Below, piece after piece: positions 34,926 through 44,965 of a DNA stretch of 64,000 nucleotides. The DNA comes from Legionella massiliensis. Its GTDB lineage: Bacteria; Pseudomonadota; Gammaproteobacteria; Legionellales; Legionellaceae. The DNA is taken from NCBI RefSeq assembly GCF_000756815.1, contig NZ_CCVW01000002.1, positions 174,157-238,156 of the forward strand. Direction: 5' to 3'. Position 1 is the first letter of the stretch, and the number at the start of each line of letters is the position of its first letter. A model generated the notes under the pieces. It saw only the letters and a list, made by a program, of their open reading frames with translations. It did no database searches and was not told the DNA's origin. Made by a program: the position numbers and the translations under genes.

Positions 34926-37661
34926 TTAACTTTGATATAAATCAAAGACTTTACTTATAACCACAACATCAGCGAACTGCGAATCGTAGACCGGCGACTG
35001 CAGATCCGGTTGTAGTAAATTATGGTGTAGCAATTGATGATAAAGCTTATAAGCCTGCTTGAGCTTGGCAAATTGCCCCTGCTGTAAAACCCCTTCGGCA
35101 TACAAGGTTTGCAAGAGGCTCAGGGTATTGGTATAGCGTGTCAGACTTTGTTTGGGATTTGCCAACACCAAATATTGCACAAGAAATTCAAGATCAAGCA
35201 AGCCGCCGGCGGCAAATTTGACTTGCAGCTCATCATTATAACGATTAATCCTTGCCCGCATTGCCAAGACATCAGAGCGCAAAGCCTGTTTATCACGGGG
35301 TGAAAATAATACATCCGTCTTCAGCTGCTTAAAGGACTGGCGAACCCGTTTATTCGCTGAAATCACCCGGGCCCGCAGCAAGGCTTGATGCTCCCAGGTC
35401 CAAGCCTGAGTCCGCTGATAATCGATAAAGGCATCAATATGGCTAACCAGCAAACCAGCTGAGCCAGAAGGTCGCAAGCGTGTATCGACAGAATAAAGCA
35501 CGCCGGCCTGCGAACGGGTTGTTAGCATATGCATAATTTTCTGGGTCAAGCGAGTAACCAGGCTTTCCCCATCAGGCAAGGATGCATGGACGAAAACCAG
35601 ATCCAAGTCAGAATTAAAATTCATTTCCCTACTTCCTAATTTGCCATAGGCAATAATGGCGAAAGACGATTTAATTTTCATAATTTGCGGATAGCGCTGT
35701 GATAATTGTTGACAGGCAAGCAGGAAAACTTCAACCACAATCACCTCTGCTACATCTGCTAAAAAACGGGCAATCCGCGAGGCATCATATTGTCCATAGA
35801 GCTCAGCGCGCGCAGCAATAAGCCAGTGTATGAGTTTAAATTGACGTAGAGCATCCTCTTGCAACTCATACTCTGGGCAATGCGCCAAACGCGCCCGGAG
35901 CCTTTGCTCAAGCTGGCTGCGCGACGGCAATATCTCGTTTCCTTCCTGATCAAGCAGAATTTCTAAAAGAAAGGGTTGGTTGACCACTAAGGAGCTAATA
36001 AAGGGGCTGTGCTCAAACCAATAGAGCAACTCTTTGACTACCTGTGGATTCTCAGTCAGCAAAGCCAGATAGGCACTGCGGCCGACAATATTTTCCAAAA
36101 GATGCAAGACTTGCAGCAATACCGCATCAGTCTGCGGCACCTTGGTCAATTCACTCAACAAAAGCGGCATAAAGCGATCAAGCCGCAAACGGGCAGCCTG
36201 AGTTAAACGGCGGCAGCGTGGCGCATGCCTAAAAGCATGGAGCATCTGATAACAATGTTCAGCCTGTTGAAAGCCTAGGCTGGCCAAGAGATTAATCGCC
36301 ATGGAGGTTTCGACATGCCCCTGCCATAAACTGGATAATTGATTGGCAATCAGGCGATTTTCATCCTCATAGGAATCAACAGTTCGTAGCACGGAACGAA
36401 AAATGGTTGAAACTATCCGTTGATATTGCTGTAAACGATGCTGCAATTGCTCCCAATTGTCGTAGGCCATCATTAATAAAATTTGCGCCTGTTTTAACTC
36501 ATCCTTTGGCAAAGAGTGTGTTTGTTGGTCATTAAGGCCTTGCAGGCAGTTTTCCAATTTTCTAAAAAAAAGATAGCTCTGTTTTAAGGCAGCGGTTCGT
36601 GTCAGCAAGCCGTCTTGCTTGAGCGCATCCAAGGCGGCCATAGCGCTTTGCTGTCGCAGATGGGGCAAGCGCCCGCCGCGGATAAGCTGAAAACTCTGAA
36701 TGATGAACTCAATTTCACGAATCCCACCTAACCCCCGCTTAATATCATCCAACATAGGATTAAGCTGCACTTCGCGCTCAATCAAGGTTTTCATCGAACG
36801 CAGGGATTCAATCACGCTGAAATCTACGTAGCGACGATAGACAAAGGGGACTATCAAACGCTGAAACCAGGCTTGGTCTGAGCCAATCAAACGCGCCTTG
36901 ACCATGGCATAACGCTCCCAATCACGCCCCTGCTCTTGATAATAGGTTTCCATTGCCGCCAAAGAGCTCACTAAAGCACCACTATCGCCATTAGGACGCA
37001 GGCGCAAATCAACGCGAAAAACAAAGCCATCGGCGGTAACTGATTGCATTAGCTGCATAAACTGCTGTACCAGCTTAGAGTAATATTGTTGATTCGTTAT
37101 ATTTTCCTCACCCTGCGTGAAACCTGCCGCAGAGAAGGCAAAAATCAAATCGATATCAGACGAGTAATTCAGCTCCCTCCCCCCTAATTTCCCCATAGCA
37201 AGCACATAGAGCTCACTAGCCTTCCCCCCCTCATCAAAAGGCTGGCCATAGCGTTTGGTCATTTCCTGCTCACAATAGGCAAGCGCCTTTAAAATAAGAG
37301 CATCCGCACAATCAGACCAGGAAGCCATAGTTTCTGCGGTATCAGCCAGCCCCCCTATCTCACGTAGCATTAAACGCAGAAAATAACGATGGCGGAAACG
37401 GCGGAGGTCACGAGCAAAATTGCTAGACTGCTCGCTGAGTTGATTAAGCAGGCTTTGATAATCCGCAAAAAATAAAGGTTTTGAGCAATCATCCTCTAGA
37501 AGAAGCGAGTTTAAGATTTCAACCTGACGATTCGCATAATCACTATAGAGCAACAGGGTTTGCAAAGCCTCGCGCAGAGGATGCGCCAGATTAGCAAAAT
37601 ATTTAAGAAAGCCCGTCATTTTGGCTTGTAAGATAACAGGCACCTGGATCAGCTCTTGCAT
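34926..37661 (-). CDS. glnE: Bifunctional glutamine synthetase adenylyltransferase/deadenylase
   Basis: It controls glutamine synthetase by adding or removing AMP in response to nitrogen status through PII. Two nucleotidyltransferase domains are visible: YVLAMGKLGGRELNYSSDID near residue 152 and FAIIAYGKLGSREMNFNSD near 667, each with the GS-x10-DxD catalytic pattern. I place the start at ATG 37661, giving 911 residues, because this puts the segment YSDYANRQVEIL at the same distance from the start as in E. coli GlnE. An in-frame ATG at 37781 lies inside a palindromic repeat (TTCGGGATGAC) and would add 40 residues not typical of the family. Confidence 0.95.
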   Translation of the reverse strand: MQELIQVPVILQAKMTGFLKYFANLAHPLREALQTLLLYSDYANRQVEILNSLLLEDDCSKPLFFADYQSLLNQLSEQSSNFARDLRRFRHRYFLRLMLREIGGLADTAETMASWSDCADALILKALAYCEQEMTKRYGQPFDEGGKASELYVLAMGKLGGRELNYSSDIDLIFAFSAAGFTQGEENITNQQYYSKLVQQFMQLMQSVTADGFVFRVDLRLRPNGDSGALVSSLAAMETYYQEQGRDWERYAMVKARLIGSDQAWFQRLIVPFVYRRYVDFSVIESLRSMKTLIEREVQLNPMLDDIKRGLGGIREIEFIIQSFQLIRGGRLPHLRQQSAMAALDALKQDGLLTRTAALKQSYLFFRKLENCLQGLNDQQTHSLPKDELKQAQILLMMAYDNWEQLQHRLQQYQRIVSTIFRSVLRTVDSYEDENRLIANQLSSLWQGHVETSMAINLLASLGFQQAEHCYQMLHAFRHAPRCRRLTQAARLRLDRFMPLLLSELTKVPQTDAVLLQVLHLLENIVGRSAYLALLTENPQVVKELLYWFEHSPFISSLVVNQPFLLEILLDQEGNEILPSRSQLEQRLRARLAHCPEYELQEDALRQFKLIHWLIAARAELYGQYDASRIARFLADVAEVIVVEVFLLACQQLSQRYPQIMKIKSSFAIIAYGKLGSREMNFNSDLDLVFVHASLPDGESLVTRLTQKIMHMLTTRSQAGVLYSVDTRLRPSGSAGLLVSHIDAFIDYQRTQAWTWEHQALLRARVISANKRVRQSFKQLKTDVLFSPRDKQALRSDVLAMRARINRYNDELQVKFAAGGLLDLEFLVQYLVLANPKQSLTRYTNTLSLLQTLYAEGVLQQGQFAKLKQAYKLYHQLLHHNLLQPDLQSPVYDSQFADVVVISKVFDLYQS

Positions 37662-37789
37662 AGATAGATTCTTCGAGAAGACATACCCAAGCCTATCCAA
37701 GCTTGTGAAGAAAAACAAATTTTGCAACCCCGCATAACATTCCTTAAGTACACGTCTTTCCTCCAAACAAGAGCAGGTCATCCCGAACT

Positions 37790-37945
37790 AAACCCTCCGT
37801 CATCCCGCCCCCCCGTCATCTCGAACATAGCGAGACATCTCCGGGATTTGCACTATGCCACATCCAGGAGATGTCTCACTACGTTCGACATGACCTACCT
37901 CTTTGGAATACACCATTCCGAACAAATCCCCCAACACAGTGAGGG
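37790..37945. repeat. Palindromic repeat, family A
   Basis: Arms CCCCGTCATCTCGAACATAG...GAGACATCTCC and GGAGATGTCTCACTACGTTC..GACATGACC, with flanking partial arms. It lies between glnE and the GIY-YIG gene and overlaps a wrongly extended glnE start. Confidence 0.75.
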
Positions 37946-37971
37946 TTCTCATCCCGTCAGCAGCACAATTC

Positions 37972-38262
37972 CTAGCATAATGACCAATACAAATCATCCC
38001 ACTGAGGATTTAATACATTAATCAAGGCTTGTTTCTTTTTCCGCGACCATTTTTTGATTTGCTTTTCTCGTTCAATGGCTACAACAATGCATGAACAAAT
38101 TTCATAATAAACCAGTCGATCCACATTGTATTTTTGGGTAAATCCTACCACTAGTTTATTCTTATGTTCATAAATACGGCGTATCAAGTCATTAGTGACG
38201 CCAGTATAAAAAACATTATTGTGCTTATTGGTTAGAAGATAAACGTATGACTCTGTATGCAT
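37972..38262 (-). CDS. Single-domain GIY-YIG nuclease family protein
   Basis: A 96-residue protein of the UPF0213/YhbQ type. The core reads YVYLLTNKHNNVFYTGVTND (GIY-YIG equivalent) followed by LIRRIYEHK, the conserved Arg region. Later RLVYYE carries the catalytic Glu and AIEREKQIKKWSRKKKQALI and NPQWDDL complete the family pattern. It may act on DNA, but the cellular role of this family is poorly known. It sits between two repeat blocks. A truncated relative is at 44644. Confidence 0.92.
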   Translation of the reverse strand: MHTESYVYLLTNKHNNVFYTGVTNDLIRRIYEHKNKLVVGFTQKYNVDRLVYYEICSCIVVAIEREKQIKKWSRKKKQALINVLNPQWDDLYWSLC

Positions 38263-38378
38263 GTACTATTCCTTGTTGTGTTGGACTGTGTTGTTATTTC
38301 TGATTCCTCATAACCCCTGGATAGTACCAAAAAATTAGTCGGGAAATACATCCTTCACTCCAAACAAAGCCCTCGCCA

Positions 38379-38900
38379 TCCCGAACAACTCCCCCGTCAT
38401 CCCACTCCCCCGTCATCTCGAACGTAGTGAGAGATCTCCGAGACTCGTACTATGCCACATCAAGGAGATGTCTCACTTCGTTCGACATGACGTATCTCTT
38501 TGGAATACGCCATCCCGAACAAAACCCCCATCATCCCGCCCCCCCGTCATGTCGAACGTAGTGAGAGATCTCCGGGATTTGCACTATGCCACATTCAGGA
38601 GATCTCTCACCACGTTCGACATGACGTATCTCTTTGGAATACGCTATCCCGAACAAAACCCCTGTCATCCCGCCCCCGTCATCTCGAACGTAGTGAGAGA
38701 GCTCCGGGATTTGCACCATGCCACATTCAGGAGATCTCTCACCACGTTCGACATGACGTATCTCTTTGGAATACGCCATCCCGAACAAAACCCCTGTCAT
38801 CCCGCCCCCCGTCATCTCGAACGTAGTGAGAGATCTCCGGGATTTGCACCATGCCACATTCAGGAGATCTCTCACTACGTTCGACATGACGTACCTCTTT
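38379..38900. repeat. Tandem array of four family A palindromes
   Basis: Four units with a period of about 130-136 bases (ATCCCGAAC starts at about 38379, 38511, 38647 and 38777). Each has GTCATCTCGAACGTAGTGAG, AGATCTCCGGGATTTGCAC and AGATCTCTCACCACGTTCGA, followed by CATGACGTATCTCTTTGGAA. Each unit is a long hairpin. Open frames read through the array on both strands but are artefacts of the repeat. Confidence 0.9.
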
Positions 38901-39018
38901 CATAACACAGTGCCCTCTGTTTCGCTCTGGAGTAACTTTGTCAAACCCCCAAAATCCCTACTATAGTTAGATAGTATTTTCAACAACTCAACGGATATCA
39001 CTTACAAGGAGATATATC

Positions 39019-39837
39019 ATGGGATATGTACAAGTTGATGCCTCCACCAAGGTTTTTGTGGAAGATTGGGGGTCAGGCAAACCTATTGTTTTTATTTCAG
39101 GCTGGCCCTTTGATCACCGCTGCTACGAATATCAGTTCACTCAATTGCCTAAACAGGGCTACCGTTGTATTGGCATCGACATGCGTGGTTATGGACTATC
39201 TGACAAGCCCTGGGGGGATTACAATTACAACGTTTTTGCGGACGATATTCTCAAGGTTTTACGTCATCTCGATTTGCACGATGTCACTCTCGTAGGCCAC
39301 TCAATGGGCGGTGCAATTATCATCAATTACTGTGCCCGCCATCACAACGAACGAGTATCCAGCTTAGTGCTCATGGGTGCAGCCGCACCAATTTGGACAC
39401 AAAGGCCTGACTATCCTCATGGTTTTACAATTGACCAATGTAATGAATTGCTCAATCTATGCTATTCAGACAGGGCTCAACTCCTAGAAAATTTTGGTAA
39501 GATCTTCTTTTATAAAGAAGATTCCGTAAGCCCCAAATTTGCCGACTGGATGCAAAACATGGGTATGGAAGCCTCTCCCTACGCCACCTCCGAATGTATT
39601 ATCGCCCTGAGAGATACCGATCAACGTAAAAATTTAGCAAAGGTTCTAGTTCCCACTGCAATTTTCCATTCACCTAATGATAAAGTGTGTCCATACGGCT
39701 TTGCTGAAGAAATGCACAAAGGCATTAAAAACTCAAAAATTATTCCTTTTGAGAAAAGCGGCCACGGCCTGTTCTACGATGAATGGGAAAAATGCAATTC
39801 TGAGCTTATGAAATTTGTTGACGAACACTCTAAATAA
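39019..39837 (+). CDS. Alpha/beta hydrolase, haloperoxidase/esterase type
   Basis: A 272-residue cytosolic enzyme. The oxyanion motif FISGWPFDHRCYEYQ is near residue 26, GIDMRGYGLSDKP near 54, and the nucleophile elbow VGHSMGGAI (Ser at about 96) is clear. The acid is probably Asp in HSPNDKVCP and the catalytic His is in KSGHGLFYDEW near the C-terminus. This is the arrangement of non-heme chloroperoxidases and small esterases. RBS AAGGAG. A terminator follows. Confidence 0.92.
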   Translation: MGYVQVDASTKVFVEDWGSGKPIVFISGWPFDHRCYEYQFTQLPKQGYRCIGIDMRGYGLSDKPWGDYNYNVFADDILKVLRHLDLHDVTLVGHSMGGAIIINYCARHHNERVSSLVLMGAAAPIWTQRPDYPHGFTIDQCNELLNLCYSDRAQLLENFGKIFFYKEDSVSPKFADWMQNMGMEASPYATSECIIALRDTDQRKNLAKVLVPTAIFHSPNDKVCPYGFAEEMHKGIKNSKIIPFEKSGHGLFYDEWEKCNSELMKFVDEHSK

Positions 39838-39844
39838 GAGTTCT

Positions 39845-39872
39845 GCAATACCGTTTTAAACGGTATTGCTTT
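39845..39872 (+). terminator. Terminator after the hydrolase gene
   Basis: A 12-bp perfect stem (GCAATACCGTTT / AAACGGTATTGC) with a one-base centre, followed by TTT. Confidence 0.8.
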
Positions 39873-39975
39873 AACAAAATTTATAGGAAGATTTATCAGT
39901 AGAAATACTGCTACACTCTATATATTAGTTTATAAATATTTTGCTATGTAGTGATTTATTAGCGGAGAAATGAAG

Positions 39976-42900
39976 ATGGGTATAAAGCTAAAGCGGTTAA
40001 GAAACCATGAAAAACTTGGACAATATGCTGCTAGCTTGGAGCGTTTTGACGAGCTGAGTTTAGATATCGAGGAAACCGATCTCACGGCAGAAAATGTGAC
40101 TAAGCTCGCAAAAGCATTTCAGATTTATAAATCTGCTAACAAGCTTAATAAAGATAATTTTTTTGATATTTTAGACAATTTCAAAAACAACCGTAAACAA
40201 TTTGACGCTTTTGTTAACCTGTATAGTAACGAAAAGCAGGCTAACTTATTTAAAAAAGTAGATCCTGAATCTCTTCTTAACATGGATGAAAATCAATTAT
40301 TGTTTTTGAATGCTGTATTAGCCAAAACGAACCCCAAACATGTTAATCAAGAACTTATCGACTTTGCACTGGCATTTTCCAAAAAACCTGGGGTTAAACC
40401 AGAGCACGCACAACAACTTTCCGACTGTTTAAATGCCATATATGGCGCAGAGGTACCTATAACTCAAGCTTGGTCAAGCAAAAATAGATTACAAAACTTT
40501 TTGAAACAGGTAGACAGTAAAAATATTAAGGATGTCAGTACAGTTCTAAATAGCCTGAAAGAGAGCGAGGCTCTGAATAAAGATTCTTTTGATAATGTAA
40601 TGAACAATGCACCTTTTTTATCTCGTAGCAATGATATTGAAAAAATTTTTGAAGACATGAGAGAGGTTGGGCTACCAGTAAAAGATTATCAACAAAGAAT
40701 TATACAACTTGCCGTAGATGATGACTTTGAGCCTTTGGCAGCCACACATGACAGGAGGGATCCCTCTTTTAAGCTACCGGGGCTAAAAGATGTTTTACAC
40801 GGCTTAAGCTCTGTAGAATTACCTAAAAAAGAAGGCGCTAAAGAAGCTCCAAAACTCGGCTTAAAACCCAAGCTTTTAGACACTTTACTAGCTAATGTTG
40901 ACAAATTGGATGGTAAAGCTGCTTCGCTTAAGGAGTGTTTCCAAGCGCTTGTAAACAATGGCATACCTCATAATGTAGATGGTAAGAGTAATAGACTGGA
41001 AGCCCTCATAAAACTTGATGATTTTACTAAAGATAAAAACTGCACAAAGATAAAAGCTGTTGCATCTATCCTAACAAGCTTAGACGGCAGCACTCCCCCC
41101 CCTCCTAAAAAGCCATCTTTCTTAGACGGCAGCAAACTTGATGATATTTTGGCACAAGCTGCTCTCCCAAATTCAAAATTAGTAGCAAATGCCCCACAAA
41201 TATGCAAAGCATTCGATGCTGTACGAGAAGCTGGTATTTCATTGAAAGGCCTAAGAGGGCCTATTATGAGTATGGAGAACAGCAAGGATTTAGAAAATCT
41301 GGCAACTATCTTAGGTGAATTGAAAGCTGACCCTAATAAGCCTGATCAGATTAAGGAAAAACTGGATACAACCGCTGTAAAAGTGTTAATTGCAAATACT
41401 CCGAAGATGGACAAAGAGAACGCACAAGCTCTTGGGAAAGCAATAAGGCAACTGCAAAATCACGGTATTGCTCTTACAGACACTACCACTGCAATAGCGC
41501 AGGCAGTAGGGACGAATAAAATTGGCCAGGATAATAATTTAAATAAACTTCTAACGCTTAATACAGCTCAATTAAATGCTGTAAGTACCATTCTTTCCAA
41601 ACTGCCAAAGAATATCAACAACGAAAGTACCTTGAGACATATACTTGATAAAGGTACTTTGACAAAGCTCACGGCTCTCTTCCATCCCATGACCGTACAA
41701 AGAGATGGTAAAGATGTTAAATTCACTAGCTTTGCAGATATATACGCTGATGCATTTGAAAATATCAATAAGGCTGGTGTTGATCTCAAAGGGCACAGAG
41801 CAGATATCCTTAAAATGAGCCCAACTGAGGCGTTTGCTCTCAGCAACATCATGCATGGACTGAAAAAGTCCTCTATCCCATTAAATACAACAGAATTTGA
41901 GACTCTAAAAACCAGCATGACTGGCTTAGTTAATAACATTGTTGGTCAAATTAAATTCGATCCGACTAAAAGTCGGGATCTGCAGATATATGACGCAATC
42001 AATGCTCATACAAAGCAACTCGGCGAAGTCATAGGATTAATAAGAGGTAATGGACACTCTCTAACAGGATTCACTGCTGCACTTGGACAACTAATTGGAG
42101 ATAAAAAACTTAGTAAGGACAGTCATCTAGCACGCCTTTTAGAGATGAATACTGCTGAGGTGACTGCGGTTAACAAGGTTTTAAGCTCACTTAAGGGCGA
42201 AACAATTGACGAAAATATCCTCAAGCATGTTATGGCAAAAGCAAAAGATCTCAGTACAGACACCTATACTGTCGGGGAAGGGGAACATAAAGAAACGTTT
42301 ACTAGAGCTGAGCTTGCAGCCAATATTTTTAACCTAATGGATAAGCCTCTGAAAATTACCCAGAAGGGGCATCGTGCAGATATCGTTAATATGAAAGCTG
42401 ATGAATTGCACGCCTTTCACAGTATACTGGAAAAATTAGGACCTAAAATTACAAAACCCTTGGATGCAACCGATTTTGGCATCCTCAGAGCAAGTATTCC
42501 AGCCCTACTAGATAACCTTATCGGGGATGACAGAGATCCCAGCAAGAATACACCAGCAATACAAAAGGTTATAACTGAACACACTACATCACTTGGTAAC
42601 GTTATAAATATTATACAAGCGAACCATCACTCTCTAACCGGTATCGGTGCTTATGTAGGACAGAAACTTGGAATAGATAGCCTCAAAAAAGATAGTCATT
42701 TAGGTCGGCTCTTAGAAATGGATACCGATCAACTAAAAAGTGTGGAAACGGTTTTAGGTTCACTTAAAACAGAAACTGTTAACGAAAGTATTCTTAAAAA
42801 GATTTTGGCAGCAGAAAATCTTCAGGAAATACTTGAAGTCGACGAGCAAGAATTAACCAGGGCAGATCTTCTTAGTGATATCTTTAAAAAGATGGATGGC

Positions 42901-44493
42901 ACCGAGACTAGTATAGGTATTACACAAAAGGGGCATCGAACAGCACTTCTTGAGATGCCTATAGAGGACTTGTATGCTCTTAAAACCGCATTAGATAAAA
43001 TCCAAAAACCTAAACCACCTGCGCAACCCTTGGATGCAACCGACTTTACAGCTTTAAGAGAAAGTATACCTGTTATTAAAGAGAAATTTTTTAAAGAGCT
43101 GGTAGAGCCTGAAATTAAAAAACTAGACAGCTTAAAAGAAGAGCTTAAAGCACTTGAAGCTGAACTTCTCAGTGCCAAGGATGAGGTAATCGAGCTTACA
43201 GATATCGCCCAAGGTAATGTAGACGAAGAAGATGACGATGCATTTTTTGATAGACTTGACAGCATTCTTCCTGATGATGACGAAGACTTAGGCGGCGATT
43301 TTGACAACGACTTAGAAGATGCACCTCCTTCTCTTTCAGAGAGAATAGCACAGCTAAAATACGATATTAGATCTCAAGAGAAACAAATAGAAGAAAAAAA
43401 AGCTGAGGCCTTAACTAAAGCCTATGCTCATGCCGGAAAACTTGGTGAAGCAGTTAATATGATAAAACAACAAGGTGTTGCTCTAACTGGCGCATCGGCT
43501 GTTGTTGGGCAAGCTCTTGGTAGCTCTGCCCTTAGTCAAGATAATCTGATAACTAGTCTTGCAAAACTTGGACCGAAACAACTCGAATCCGTAACCAACA
43601 TCCTGAATGTACTAGGCAAGGACCCTAAACCTGGTTCAACAGAATTTAATTCGAAAATCGTTAATTTCCTTATTGAAAATAGCGATGAGCTGGCTGAAGT
43701 CGCTAATAAAAAAGGTAAACCGCCTACTCCAATAACAAACGCAGAGGGAAAGGAGCTCACAAGAGGAGAGATTATTGTTAACGTCCTTACTGAAATGAAT
43801 AATGCCGGTATTCCTTTTAAAGATCGCCGTGAGCTAATGAAAAAAGATGCTGAGGAACTGAATAATCTTGCTAGTGTACTCGGTGAAGTTAATAAAAAAT
43901 TAACTGAGCTTAATGGTGGCGTGAGCAAGCCACTACCTTATAGCACCTTTGAAATGATACGCGATAATATTGGCGCCTTTAAAGGACAAGACGCTGAAAA
44001 GTCTAAAGCACTTGCAAGCTGTATAGCCTCTCTAACAAATAGTGGCATCAACCTCAAGAATCCCTTGTTTGGCAATAAAGTTGAAGAGCTAATGAATAAG
44101 AGTGCTAAGGAGTTAACTGAGGTAGCAAAAGTTTTAAACGTCTTAGCAGGAAAAGCAAATTTAGACCCTAAAACTTATAAGAATCTAATGGAGAGATCGA
44201 GTAACCTAGTTACTGACACAATAGAAAGAACCTTAAAGGATGGTACTACAGTTACTCAAACAAGAGCTGATTTACTTGTTGAGGTTTATGGCAAAATGAG
44301 GAAAGTGGAAGGCTATAGACAACCACTCATGGATCTCGATTGTAAGCAGTTAGAAAAAATGAGTAACAAATTAGATGAACTGAAAGCGAACGGTAAATAT
44401 TCAACATCCACAGATATTAAAGGGATAATAGAAGACATTAAAGAAGACCCCAATTACGGCGAACCCCTAATACGAATGGATAGGGCTTTATAG
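39976..44493 (+). CDS. Giant tandem-repeat helical protein, candidate effector
   Basis: A protein of 1505 residues starting at ATG 39976, eight bases after GGAG (an ATG at 39970 is too close). No signal peptide or membrane span. From about residue 425 the chain repeats a unit of 181-192 residues: LKGLRGPIMSM (425), LKGHRADILKM (606), QKGHRADIVNM (798), QKGHRTALLEM (986), and a degenerate FKDRRELMKKD (1283). Within each unit come a loop with LDATDF, a helix with HSLTG..A.GQ and a Leu/Val-rich helix pair, suggesting an alpha-solenoid. An acidic coiled-coil insert (DEEDDDAFFDRLDSILPDDD) expands one unit at about 1080-1140. I do not recognise a catalytic motif. A scaffold or host-interaction role is inference. 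Confidence 0.8.
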   Translation: MGIKLKRLRNHEKLGQYAASLERFDELSLDIEETDLTAENVTKLAKAFQIYKSANKLNKDNFFDILDNFKNNRKQFDAFVNLYSNEKQANLFKKVDPESLLNMDENQLLFLNAVLAKTNPKHVNQELIDFALAFSKKPGVKPEHAQQLSDCLNAIYGAEVPITQAWSSKNRLQNFLKQVDSKNIKDVSTVLNSLKESEALNKDSFDNVMNNAPFLSRSNDIEKIFEDMREVGLPVKDYQQRIIQLAVDDDFEPLAATHDRRDPSFKLPGLKDVLHGLSSVELPKKEGAKEAPKLGLKPKLLDTLLANVDKLDGKAASLKECFQALVNNGIPHNVDGKSNRLEALIKLDDFTKDKNCTKIKAVASILTSLDGSTPPPPKKPSFLDGSKLDDILAQAALPNSKLVANAPQICKAFDAVREAGISLKGLRGPIMSMENSKDLENLATILGELKADPNKPDQIKEKLDTTAVKVLIANTPKMDKENAQALGKAIRQLQNHGIALTDTTTAIAQAVGTNKIGQDNNLNKLLTLNTAQLNAVSTILSKLPKNINNESTLRHILDKGTLTKLTALFHPMTVQRDGKDVKFTSFADIYADAFENINKAGVDLKGHRADILKMSPTEAFALSNIMHGLKKSSIPLNTTEFETLKTSMTGLVNNIVGQIKFDPTKSRDLQIYDAINAHTKQLGEVIGLIRGNGHSLTGFTAALGQLIGDKKLSKDSHLARLLEMNTAEVTAVNKVLSSLKGETIDENILKHVMAKAKDLSTDTYTVGEGEHKETFTRAELAANIFNLMDKPLKITQKGHRADIVNMKADELHAFHSILEKLGPKITKPLDATDFGILRASIPALLDNLIGDDRDPSKNTPAIQKVITEHTTSLGNVINIIQANHHSLTGIGAYVGQKLGIDSLKKDSHLGRLLEMDTDQLKSVETVLGSLKTETVNESILKKILAAENLQEILEVDEQELTRADLLSDIFKKMDGTETSIGITQKGHRTALLEMPIEDLYALKTALDKIQKPKPPAQPLDATDFTALRESIPVIKEKFFKELVEPEIKKLDSLKEELKALEAELLSAKDEVIELTDIAQGNVDEEDDDAFFDRLDSILPDDDEDLGGDFDNDLEDAPPSLSERIAQLKYDIRSQEKQIEEKKAEALTKAYAHAGKLGEAVNMIKQQGVALTGASAVVGQALGSSALSQDNLITSLAKLGPKQLESVTNILNVLGKDPKPGSTEFNSKIVNFLIENSDELAEVANKKGKPPTPITNAEGKELTRGEIIVNVLTEMNNAGIPFKDRRELMKKDAEELNNLASVLGEVNKKLTELNGGVSKPLPYSTFEMIRDNIGAFKGQDAEKSKALASCIASLTNSGINLKNPLFGNKVEELMNKSAKELTEVAKVLNVLAGKANLDPKTYKNLMERSSNLVTDTIERTLKDGTTVTQTRADLLVEVYGKMRKVEGYRQPLMDLDCKQLEKMSNKLDELKANGKYSTSTDIKGIIEDIKEDPNYGEPLIRMDRAL

Positions 44494-44525
44494 TAATATT
44501 TAACAGCTAATATTAAAGCAAAGAC

Positions 44526-44557
44526 AATGCGGGTAAGAAATTTACCCCGCATTTTTT
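44526..44557 (+). terminator. Terminator after the giant repeat gene
   Basis: Stem AATGCGGG-TAA / TTACCCCGCATT with one bulged base, four-base loop, then TTTTTT. Confidence 0.85.
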
Positions 44558-44643
44558 GCTGTTTATAAAACTTGAAATTGTGAGGGCTAGAAGAGAGTTC
44601 CTGATTAGGGTATTGTCTTTACTCCAACCTTGGAGTGAATAAA

Positions 44644-44745
44644 ATGAGAAAGCACTCTGCAATTTATATCCTGGCTAATAAAGCCCATGGCACACTATAT
44701 ACAGGCGTAACTTCCGAGCTTATCGCTAGGGTATATCAACAATAA
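44644..44745 (+). pseudogene. Truncated GIY-YIG protein
   Basis: A 33-codon frame reads MRKHSAIYILANKAHGTLYT and then GVTSELIARVYQQ before TAA. This is the first third of the GIY-YIG family, with the two motif strands (IYIL and LYTGV) but none of the later catalytic part. A family D half palindrome follows at 44791. It is a decayed relative of the gene at 37972. Confidence 0.8.
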
Positions 44746-44790
44746 ACAAGGCTTCTTAGATCATTGCTCTACTAACAGATACCACCACGT

Positions 44791-44832
44791 CACTCTGAAC
44801 CTTGGATTGCTTCTCTCTGTTCGCAATGACGG
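44791..44832. repeat. Half copy of palindromic family D
   Basis: TCTGAACCTTGGATTGCTTC and GTTCGCAATGACGG match the right arm of the element at 32846-32931. Only one arm is kept. Confidence 0.6.
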
Positions 44833-44965
44833 TTGAAAATAGCAAAATCTTTCCCACAACAAGCCACAACATTTGCAATTTCCCTAAAAAAAACGTTGAA
44901 TTAGGAAAGAGCTGTAGCAATCAGCAATTTATAGGCTATAAATTAAAAAGGAGTTCTTAGATCTT

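Noticed and set aside
37661..37781. N-terminal extension of GlnE to ATG 37781
   Set aside because: The first ATG is part of a repeat (TTCGGGATGAC) and the extra 40 residues do not fit the family's N-terminal spacing.
38379..38900. Possible CRISPR array
   Set aside because: Units are 130-136 bases of continuous palindrome with almost no unique spacer, and there are no cas genes nearby.
38468..38905. Overlapping open frames on both strands in the repeat array
   Set aside because: They are made only of repeated palindrome sequence; the translations repeat the same phrases on each strand and have no ribosome sites.
42822..43307. Ser-rich frame on the minus strand inside the giant gene
   Set aside because: It is the antisense of the acidic and Leu/Lys-rich coding sequence; the composition follows from the plus-strand codons.
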